Assembly: GCA_964603125.1 (NCBI GenBank) | Contig: CAZRUA010000064.1 | Coordinates: forward strand, 1-20,146 | DNA from: CAZRUA01 sp964603125 | GTDB lineage: Bacteria > Bacteroidota > Bacteroidia > B-17B0 > Aurantibacillaceae | Reading direction: 5' to 3' | Length of the DNA stretch: 20,146 nt | Part shown: positions 13,397 to 20,146 of the stretch, piece after piece | Position numbering within the stretch: position 1 is the stretch's first letter | How the letters are laid out: every line of letters begins with the position of its first letter | Position numbers and translations under genes: made by a program | The notes under the pieces: model-generated | What the model was told of the DNA's origin: nothing | The model's database searches: none | What the model saw: the letters and a program-made list of their open reading frames with translations, nothing else

Positions 13397-16255
13397 ATGA
13401 GGTTTTTGGCGCTTATAATAACTGTATCCCTATCCAGCATAAAGCTGCATGGGCAAGATATACAGTATATTTTACAAGCCAGGCATGTAAACGCTATTAA
13501 CAACCTTGTTTTTTCTCAAAACGGAGAGTACCTATTTTCTTCCGAAAAAAACAGTAATCAAATTGTGGTTTGGGATGTTGAAAGTGGTAAAAAAATAAGT
13601 GTTATCAATGAGCTAAGTAATGATAGCTTGGTCGATTTTAAATTCAATGCTTTTACTAATCAATTGCTGGTGCTTTACGCCACAGGCAAACTCGAAACCT
13701 GGGATTACCTGAACAATACCTTACTTAAAGAAATACATATTAGCGAAATAAATGATGTTCTTAAAAATTTTGGTACCACAAGAGCCATACACATTTTAGC
13801 TAAAAACAAAATTGAAATTGTCAACACACAAGCTCATTGCATCGAATTAAACCAAGATTTAAACTACATTGATAAATCGTTTAAAAAACTCCCTATGTTT
13901 TATGCGGATAAAAGAAACATTATTCGTGGAGATTCGGTTTTCTCGATTGACAAGAAAAACATATTGCTCTACACCAAGCAAAAAGGCGATTCACTAAACT
14001 ATAAATACAAATTACTTTACCAACAAAAAACAAATTACTTTGCTTGTTTCACCATCTTAAACAACAAAATTTATAGCAGCTACTTGCAGCGCAAATTACT
14101 CTCTTCGCACTTAAACGGAAATCATTTACGTAGAATAAAATTTAATGCAGGTGAGATTAGTTTTTTAAGTTCGTGCGAGGTGCGCAACGAAATGGCTATT
14201 GGTTTAGAAGATGGGTCTATACTTTTGTATAACACTAAAACCAACGAGATAAGTCCGCGTTTTAAAGGTGTTCGTCCGCTAGACATTGAATCCATTAAAT
14301 ATTCAAAAGACGGTGATTATCTATTTATCGCCAACAAAAACTCTATTATATGCTACGATTTCAAGCTGCATAAAATAAAAACCATGCCCTTAACTTTTAC
14401 CAATAGCACCCGAAACAATGCATTTAAATATGGCTTAGAAACTTTTTATGTGAATATAGATAGCGTGGTTGACAACACTCTTCTTTATTACACGTATTAC
14501 ATTACACCTAAAAATAATTTCTTTATTCCTATTTCTAAAGAAGCCAAGCTTATAACCGGTGCGCACATTAATTGCATCTGGGATTTTAAAAACAACTTCC
14601 GCACTTTTATTTTGGAAGACAAATCCGCTTCAGATGCAATATTAAGTTCGCACAACCCACGACTAAGCTTTATGCGCAAAGCTAGCGATAAACTAAAAGA
14701 TTCAATTGCAACAATTAAAGCTTGGGTAAACAAAAACAATAATATTGAAATTGCAAGTGAGTGGCCCGTAAAACTTATTGAAACAAAACTAAACAATAGC
14801 ATAACCAATATTAGCATTAACGAAAGCTATAAATACGTAACGGTTTCAACAAAGAGTAAACTCTACAACTGGGACTTAAAAACAGGTAAATTTTTATTCA
14901 GTAGTATAATTATAAGTCCAACTTTATACCTACACCAAAACGGCGAGGGATATTATTTTGGAACAAAAAACATGATTAAAAATTTGAACTATTCTGTTCA
15001 TTCAAAAATCATAGCTCACGAAACCGTTGACAGTTATTTTAACCGACCCGATATAGTAAACAGTGTTTTCCCTCAGCACGATTCGCTTTACACAAAGGCT
15101 TTGGAACATTGCTACAAAAAAATAAAGAAAGTTTCTTCCTTAAATCTTTCCAGCGACAAAAACATAAAACTCGAATTTCAAAAAAATCACATTTCGCAAG
15201 ATACTTTGGCGCTGCACCTAAAAACAACTCAGAGCAATTGTGTTGCACAGCAAATTGTTATCAATATAAATGGAGTAAACGAAGTACTTGATTTAAAACA
15301 CAACAACGAAACAATTGAACTAGACTACAAACTTTTACTCCGAAACGGCTTAAATAGCATCGAAATTTACGCTACCGATTTAGAAGGAACTTATTCCAAC
15401 AAAATATATTTAACCGAACGCTGCGAACTAAAAACAAAACCCAATTTGTATTTAATCAGCCTAGGTGCCGCTCGTTTTAAAGACACCACCAAAAACTTAA
15501 ATTATGCCAATAAAGATTCTAAGGATATTGTTTCTTTATTTAAGAGTAAAAAACTGTATTCCAACATCAACACTTTAGAAATAACAGACGAAAAAGTTAC
15601 GGCTTCCTCATTAAACGATATTAAAAAACTGCTAAGCTTAGCGAAGAAAAACGATGTGGTGATATTCTTTTATGCGGGGCATGGCTTGTTGGATATGAAC
15701 TACGATTATTATTTGGCTACTCACGAAACTGATTTTATTAATCCTAAAAACAATTCCATTTCATACGACAGTTTGGAATTGGCTTTAAACAAATGCGCGT
15801 CGCGAAACAAGCTCCTATTAATTGATGCCTGCCACAGCGGCGACATTGAAAAAACAGAAGTAAAAACAAACAATGTTAAAAATAACACCACTTCGCACGG
15901 AAAAATAATATTTAGAGGAATGAGTGCAACCGAAGAATTAAGTCAGAACGAATTGAGTTTACTTATTTCCAAAGAGCTTTTTGCCATCAATAGCAATCAA
16001 AATGGAATTTCAATCATAGGGGCATCTATGGGAACTCAGTTTGCTCTGGAGAGTAATAAATACAACAATGGAATTTTTACTTACTGCATTAAACAATCGT
16101 TTAAACGTAATAGAGCCGACTACAATTTAGATAATATGATTATGCTGGATGAATTACAGTTTTACATCACAACCAAAGTAGAGGAATTAACGAATGGGAA
16201 ACAAATTCCTACAACACGTTCGGAAAACTTATTTAACAACATTAGATTAAAATGA
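13397..16255 (+). CDS. Secreted WD40 repeat-caspase (C14-like) protein
   Basis: 952 residues from ATG 13397; a TTG four codons upstream is in frame but less likely. The N-terminus MRFLALIITVSLSSIKLHGQ is a signal peptide. Residues about 25-540 carry WD40-like blades (VVWDVESGKK, LETWDYLNNTL, SILLYNTKTNE, LYNWDLKTGK). A beta-sandwich-like segment follows (about 625-672), then a caspase-like domain (about 680-952). The catalytic dyad is intact: His762 in FFYAGHG and Cys812 in LIDACHSGD. Such proteins are metacaspase/orthocaspase-like and usually cleave after basic residues. A periplasmic or surface location is implied by the signal. The stop overlaps the barrel protein start (ATGA), so the two are translationally coupled. 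Confidence 0.9.
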   Translation: MRFLALIITVSLSSIKLHGQDIQYILQARHVNAINNLVFSQNGEYLFSSEKNSNQIVVWDVESGKKISVINELSNDSLVDFKFNAFTNQLLVLYATGKLETWDYLNNTLLKEIHISEINDVLKNFGTTRAIHILAKNKIEIVNTQAHCIELNQDLNYIDKSFKKLPMFYADKRNIIRGDSVFSIDKKNILLYTKQKGDSLNYKYKLLYQQKTNYFACFTILNNKIYSSYLQRKLLSSHLNGNHLRRIKFNAGEISFLSSCEVRNEMAIGLEDGSILLYNTKTNEISPRFKGVRPLDIESIKYSKDGDYLFIANKNSIICYDFKLHKIKTMPLTFTNSTRNNAFKYGLETFYVNIDSVVDNTLLYYTYYITPKNNFFIPISKEAKLITGAHINCIWDFKNNFRTFILEDKSASDAILSSHNPRLSFMRKASDKLKDSIATIKAWVNKNNNIEIASEWPVKLIETKLNNSITNISINESYKYVTVSTKSKLYNWDLKTGKFLFSSIIISPTLYLHQNGEGYYFGTKNMIKNLNYSVHSKIIAHETVDSYFNRPDIVNSVFPQHDSLYTKALEHCYKKIKKVSSLNLSSDKNIKLEFQKNHISQDTLALHLKTTQSNCVAQQIVININGVNEVLDLKHNNETIELDYKLLLRNGLNSIEIYATDLEGTYSNKIYLTERCELKTKPNLYLISLGAARFKDTTKNLNYANKDSKDIVSLFKSKKLYSNINTLEITDEKVTASSLNDIKKLLSLAKKNDVVIFFYAGHGLLDMNYDYYLATHETDFINPKNNSISYDSLELALNKCASRNKLLLIDACHSGDIEKTEVKTNNVKNNTTSHGKIIFRGMSATEELSQNELSLLISKELFAINSNQNGISIIGASMGTQFALESNKYNNGIFTYCIKQSFKRNRADYNLDNMIMLDELQFYITTKVEELTNGKQIPTTRSENLFNNIRLK

Positions 16256-17673
16256 GGCTATTACTTTTTTTACTCCTTTTAAATTTTACCGCACGCGCAC
16301 AATTTGCGCATGTTGGTTTTAATTTAATTTTATGGGGTTTAGATGAAGAAGTGAGTCTAGCCAATCCTTTATTAACGAATGATTCGATAAAATCCGATTT
16401 ATACAATATCAGTTCATTACAAAAATATAAATACGATAAAACCAAAGCCAACGTATTTTCAATTGAAGTTTACGGGAACTATAAGTTCACCCAAAGATTT
16501 TACATGGGAATTAATAATCGCTTTACGGGGATGCGTGTGGGTAGCAAAACATCCGAAAACACCAGTATTTTTAACTTATACGACAATTCTACTAAAGGTC
16601 ATTTGGGGTATGAATATCCATTTAAGAAATCAAACTTATTTGTTGAACTAGATCTGGGAGTGAATATCATTCAATTTCAAAAAGAAGAATTGCACTTACT
16701 AAATACCGATGTGTTAGAAACAAAAAGACTAAACGTTTTTAATACTTTTTATTGTTCCTCAGCTCGTATTGGATTCCGAAGAAAAAGTCTTACAGTGTCC
16801 ATAAGAAAAGAAATAGCGCTAATGGAAAGGAGCAAAAGTTCAAATGTGGTTTCGGTAAATTATCCAACAACCCTAGGTGTAGGCATGGACTTTAGAAGTA
16901 AAGCTTTGGGAATAATGAAGCGAGTAAAACTCATTGATAAAAGCCTCGAATCGGAAAACAATATTTTTTATACGGATTTTAAATCTGTGCATCAATACAA
17001 TGTACCACATTTCAGAATCATGGCGAGAGCTATCTCGGATTTTGCTCAAGTTACATTTGATACCACAAACTACTCACATACTTATGAGAACGATAAAACC
17101 AGTAGCGACCCAAATCTAATTTTAAAAAGTACAGATTTTAACATGCCTATCTCTCGCAAGATAAAGCGAGGTGGCTTAGGAGTTGAACTTCAAGGTTCGC
17201 TTTTCAAATCAAAGAACCTTTTCATCAATGCTTCGTTTAATCGAATTTTTGGTTCAACATCAAAAAAAGAAATTGGCTCAGGAAACTCCATTTATATCAA
17301 CACACAAACCAATACACCACAAAACCAAAGCTGCATTATAAAAGCCAATGTAAAATCCAACTTAACTAGTTTTGGTGTTGGATACCGTTATTTTATTGAC
17401 CAACAAAACTACCTTGAATTATTTCCTTCCTACAACATAACAAGCAACACATTTACCACAAGCATTGAAAACGATTTAAATACAGAAACATTTAAAGATG
17501 TAATAAGAGGACACGGCATGTCGTTATCAATACGTTATTTTTATCGCGGCCTAGGTGTTGAGCTATCAAGTGCTGCATTTAAGCAAATTAGTGGTGTTTT
17601 ATTTAATCAAAACATTAACACCATACGTTCGTTTAAAATTGGTTTTTATTTGGCTATCCAACGAAGCAATTAA
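16252..17673 (+). CDS. Outer-membrane beta-barrel protein coupled to the caspase gene
   Basis: 473 residues. The signal peptide MRLLLFLLLLNFTARAQ ends in a typical AQ site. The rest is made of amphipathic strands with alternating aromatic residues (FSIEVYGNYKFTQRFYMGIN, HLGYEYPFKKSNLFVELDLG, LTSFGVGYRYFIDQQNYLEL, GMSLSIRYFYRGLGVELS) and polar loops, ending in a strand FKIGFYLAIQRSN. This is the pattern of a Bacteroidota outer-membrane barrel of perhaps 14-16 strands; the exact number is uncertain. The ATG is inside the stop of the caspase gene (ATGA), which points to joint production and probably a physical partnership. No known transporter family was recognised. Confidence 0.82.
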   Translation: MRLLLFLLLLNFTARAQFAHVGFNLILWGLDEEVSLANPLLTNDSIKSDLYNISSLQKYKYDKTKANVFSIEVYGNYKFTQRFYMGINNRFTGMRVGSKTSENTSIFNLYDNSTKGHLGYEYPFKKSNLFVELDLGVNIIQFQKEELHLLNTDVLETKRLNVFNTFYCSSARIGFRRKSLTVSIRKEIALMERSKSSNVVSVNYPTTLGVGMDFRSKALGIMKRVKLIDKSLESENNIFYTDFKSVHQYNVPHFRIMARAISDFAQVTFDTTNYSHTYENDKTSSDPNLILKSTDFNMPISRKIKRGGLGVELQGSLFKSKNLFINASFNRIFGSTSKKEIGSGNSIYINTQTNTPQNQSCIIKANVKSNLTSFGVGYRYFIDQQNYLELFPSYNITSNTFTTSIENDLNTETFKDVIRGHGMSLSIRYFYRGLGVELSSAAFKQISGVLFNQNINTIRSFKIGFYLAIQRSN

Positions 17674-17675
17674 AA

Positions 17676-17692
17676 AAGTAAAGACTTTACTT
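17676..17692. repeat. 17-bp inverted repeat after the barrel gene
   Basis: AAGTAAAG-A-CTTTACTT is an exact inverted repeat beginning two bases after the stop codon. It is small and A/T-rich and could be a weak terminator or chance. Confidence 0.3.
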
Positions 17693-17743
17693 AAATCTAA
17701 TACTAAATTTTCGTTTATATTTTCTTTTCCGCTAAACATTTCA

Positions 17744-17751
17744 TATACTTG
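17744..17751 (+). promoter_or_regulatory. -7-like element of the patatin gene
   Basis: TATACTTG is one mismatch from TAnnTTTG and is placed 25 bases before the ATG at 17777. The expected -33 region reads TTTC rather than TTTG. Confidence 0.35.
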
Positions 17752-17776
17752 TGGTGTAAACTAAAACTTAACATTT

Positions 17777-18673
17777 ATGTCAAACACAATCGAAAACTTA
17801 GTATTTAAAGGTGGCGGTGTGCTAGGAATTGCATACGCAGGAGCCATTGAAGCATTAGAAGAAAAAAATGTTCTTCAAAATATAAAACGCGTTGCCGGAA
17901 CCTCTGCCGGAGCTATAACAGCCGCTTTAGTTAGTTTAAATTACAACTCGGCACAAATCAGCAATATTGTTAATCAAACTGATTTCAAATCGTTTGAAGA
18001 TGGCAATAAAATATTGGATGGTTTGCACGTTATTAGAAAATATGGCTTTTACGAAGGAGATGCTTTTTTAAATTGGATGAAAACACAAATCAGCAATGCT
18101 GGTTTAGGGCTAAACGGAAATTCTACTTTTGCTGATTTTGCAAGTAAAGGCTGTAAAGAGCTTCATGTGTTTGCATCTGACTTAAACATAAAAGGCTTAC
18201 GCGAATTTTCAACTACTGCAACACCCAATGTAATTGTAGCTGAAGCCGTTCGTGCATCCATGTCGATTCCTTTATTTTTTGAAGCTTGGCAGTTTAGCAA
18301 CAACAATCCTGATAACCACATTTACGTTGATGGTGGTATGATTTACAATTACCCTATAACAATATTTGATACCAACGGCGAGGCAAATCCTAATACTCTT
18401 GGTTTATTCTTAGCAAATTTAAGCGTACCAACTGTTGCTAGTGATTTAACAACCGGCCATTTTGTGCAATACATCAGTAGCTTAGTGCAAACCATGCTTG
18501 ATGCGCAGGTTGTGAACTTTATGCACGATCCAGATGAAGAGAAACGCTCCATCATTATTGATAATTTAGGAATCTCTCCAACCAATTTTAAACTTACCAA
18601 TGATCAAAAAACGGCTTTATTCAATTCAGGTAAAACTTATGCTCTGAAGTTTTTGAATAAACCAGCAAGTTAG
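17777..18673 (+). CDS. Patatin-like phospholipase
   Basis: 298 residues. All hallmarks are present: the oxyanion-hole motif GGGVLG (12-17), the nucleophile elbow GTSAG (41-45, Ser43), and the catalytic Asp185 in YVDGGMIYNYP. Together they form the Ser-Asp dyad of patatin-type acyl hydrolases, which release fatty acids from phospholipids or other esters. There is no signal peptide, so it is cytosolic or exported by another route. The conserved block NVIVAEAVRASMSIPLFFEA precedes the DGG motif, as in bacterial homologues. It lies 103 bp after the barrel gene on the same strand, with a promoter-like -7 element in between, so it may be transcribed separately. Some patatins act as effectors in defence systems; nothing here proves that. 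Confidence 0.93.
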   Translation: MSNTIENLVFKGGGVLGIAYAGAIEALEEKNVLQNIKRVAGTSAGAITAALVSLNYNSAQISNIVNQTDFKSFEDGNKILDGLHVIRKYGFYEGDAFLNWMKTQISNAGLGLNGNSTFADFASKGCKELHVFASDLNIKGLREFSTTATPNVIVAEAVRASMSIPLFFEAWQFSNNNPDNHIYVDGGMIYNYPITIFDTNGEANPNTLGLFLANLSVPTVASDLTTGHFVQYISSLVQTMLDAQVVNFMHDPDEEKRSIIIDNLGISPTNFKLTNDQKTALFNSGKTYALKFLNKPAS

Positions 18674-18686
18674 GTTTTAAAGTAAA

Positions 18687-18730
18687 TAGCCACGAATAAT
18701 GGATACATTTTATTCCTTTGTTCGTGGCTA
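18687..18730. terminator. Stem-loop after the patatin gene
   Basis: TAGCCACGAA (18687-18696) pairs exactly with TTCGTGGCTA (18721-18730) around a 24-nt loop. It starts 13 bases past the stop codon. A-rich flanks on both sides and no clean T-run make it a possible but not classical terminator. Confidence 0.5.
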
Positions 18731-18811
18731 AAATTTACTGGAAACAACATACTATCTTACCAAACTAAACAACATAATATTTTGTATATTTACTATGCGA
18801 AAACTAAGCAC

Positions 18812-20146
18812 ATGGTAATAAACAAAAAATCAATTTATAGATTAATTTCATTAATCTTATTAAACTCTTTTTCAAGCATAACACAAGCACAAGTTGAAAA
18901 AACACTCAAATGGATTGGTCCCAACCAAGTTGAATTTAATGGCCGTAATTTAACCTACGAGGAATACTTTAAAGCCGATAGTGTAAGTATTTATAGTAGC
19001 ACCAATTACACTAAATACAATAAATATTACGTTTCAAAAAGCATTTACGACTATTTAATCAGTGAAAAACCTTATGGTACTAACAAATATTACACCTTAC
19101 TAGAATCATTTAAAAACGATTCTGTTTGGTGGTTTAATAAATACGTAAAAAAGATAGATGTTTTATTTTTACCAGGTTTATACGTTGACAAAGATTTTGA
19201 AAATAACCTTAGCTCCTACTCTAATTACAAAACCAATTTCTATTCGCCTTACAACATAAAAGAAAAAATTGATGCTCTAAATAAATATGGCAGTTATAAA
19301 TTTATTTCATTTGACGACTACGCCGAAAAAAAGGTGAGTTATGATATGCACGAATTTGACACCTATTACACACCTGGTCTTACCTTTACCTATTTCCGAC
19401 CAAAAACCAGTGATACAACAGGCGGGTATTTTGGAATAGTGCCTGAAATAAGTTTTGTAAATGCCACGCATCAATCAGAAAGCTATGGTCCATCCCATGT
19501 GAAATTTTATGGAAGCGTGGGAATTTTAAATAGCGAAAAAAATCATCAACATATTTTTAATACCCAGTTAGGTTTATTACTAAGCTTAGAAAAAAACCCG
19601 AAACGAGATTTTGCAATTCCTATTTTTGGTATGGAGCTGGGTTACTTTAATAAAAAGGAAGATGGTAGTGCCTTGGTTTTATCGCCAATGTTTGGTATTC
19701 ACCCCTACTTTGGTCGTAAATTCCATTGTAGCATTTTAGCAGGTTACCGTTACCCTACCAACAATCGTGAAGCTTTGCAAGGTAAATTTATAAATGCTAG
19801 TGTTAATTTTCATTTAACCAATCGCTCGAAAACACAAATGAAGAAAACATTAACCGATAAAATATTGAATGAAGGGAAACCTGTGATTACTACTAGCACA
19901 AAAAAATACGATGATGGAGAAAGTTGGTTCCATCCAGGTATTGGCGGGCAATATTTCCAGCCTATTGAAAGAGACAGTATAGGAATTTTTACCGGTGTTG
20001 TAATCGATTATTTACTTTACTCGAACTATTTACCCGCTGAGGACGATGGACCCAGTCATGTTAAATTTTACGGAAGTATTGGACTAAGCAACAGCAGTAA
20101 AAAAGATGTGAAACAAATATTTTTATATGGTTTAGGTTTACAAATG
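18812..20146 (+). CDS. Envelope protein with two tandem barrel-like repeats (3' truncated by window)
   Basis: The frame is open from ATG 18812 to the window end (445 codons), so the C-terminus is outside. MVINKKSIYRLISLILLNSF...ITQAQ is a signal peptide. Residues about 30-180 form a Tyr/Asn/Lys-rich domain without recognised family. From about 186 the sequence has outer-membrane-like strands. A segment beginning YTPGLTFTYF at 186, with GPSHVKFYGSVG at 226, is echoed by FHPGIGGQYF at 373 and GPSHVKFYGSIG at 413: the same order, the same 40-residue internal distance and a constant offset of 187 residues. So the protein contains at least two copies of one barrel-like module. The function is unknown; it follows the patatin gene after 138 bp. 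Confidence 0.85.
   Translation, partial: MVINKKSIYRLISLILLNSFSSITQAQVEKTLKWIGPNQVEFNGRNLTYEEYFKADSVSIYSSTNYTKYNKYYVSKSIYDYLISEKPYGTNKYYTLLESFKNDSVWWFNKYVKKIDVLFLPGLYVDKDFENNLSSYSNYKTNFYSPYNIKEKIDALNKYGSYKFISFDDYAEKKVSYDMHEFDTYYTPGLTFTYFRPKTSDTTGGYFGIVPEISFVNATHQSESYGPSHVKFYGSVGILNSEKNHQHIFNTQLGLLLSLEKNPKRDFAIPIFGMELGYFNKKEDGSALVLSPMFGIHPYFGRKFHCSILAGYRYPTNNREALQGKFINASVNFHLTNRSKTQMKKTLTDKILNEGKPVITTSTKKYDDGESWFHPGIGGQYFQPIERDSIGIFTGVVIDYLLYSNYLPAEDDGPSHVKFYGSIGLSNSSKKDVKQIFLYGLGLQM

Noticed and set aside
14497..14817. 106-codon minus-strand frame inside the caspase gene
   Set aside because: Hydrophobic runs arise from the antisense of Asn/Lys-rich codons; it is fully inside a real gene.

Overview
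The window is AT-rich DNA from a member of the Bacteroidota, probably an environmental Flavobacteriales/Sphingobacteriales-type bacterium. Evidence: a typical lipobox, signal peptides ending in AQ or SQ, almost no Shine-Dalgarno sequences, TTTG/TAnnTTTG-like promoter elements, many secreted beta-propeller and outer-membrane barrel proteins, and AT-rich intergenic palindromes. No rRNA, tRNA, CRISPR array or transposase was seen.

Left part (1-4000): the 3' end of a TolB-like propeller gene, a GNAT acetyltransferase overlapping a large polytopic membrane protein (GTGA overlap), a repeat-rich intergenic stretch (an ~80-bp direct repeat, a ~125-bp palindromic element and further hairpins), and a small lipoprotein on the minus strand.

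Middle-left (4000-8500): an array of palindromic CCAAGTAGTACTACTTGG-type sites lies in front of a run of three same-strand genes: a secreted helical protein with a barrel-like C-terminus, a small protein of unknown function, and a pyruvoyl-dependent decarboxylase of the long phosphatidylserine decarboxylase type that also includes fungal PsiD. A GNRA-capped hairpin follows.

Defence island (8600-12870): a two-gene unit (short membrane protein plus Trypco2-like protein), then a compact four-gene type III CBASS operon: a CdnC-like CD-NTase, a bacterial HORMA protein, a TRIP13-like AAA+ ATPase, and a 2TM-NUDIX (Cap16-like) effector. Expected logic: phage sensing closes HORMA, closed HORMA activates the cyclase, the nucleotide signal triggers the membrane effector, and TRIP13 resets HORMA. 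Each unit is followed by a similar GC-richer intergenic element. An orphan C-terminal gene fragment with its own terminator lies at the right edge (13146-13358, minus strand), consistent with a site that has received foreign modules.

Right part (13397-20146): a secreted WD40-caspase protein with an intact His/Cys dyad is translationally coupled (ATGA) to an outer-membrane barrel protein. A patatin-like lipase follows, then a large envelope protein, open at the window edge, that contains two tandem barrel-like repeats 187 residues apart. The coupled caspase-barrel pair and the palindrome-controlled operon are the least explained parts and the best candidates for an undescribed system; both proposals are inference from context.
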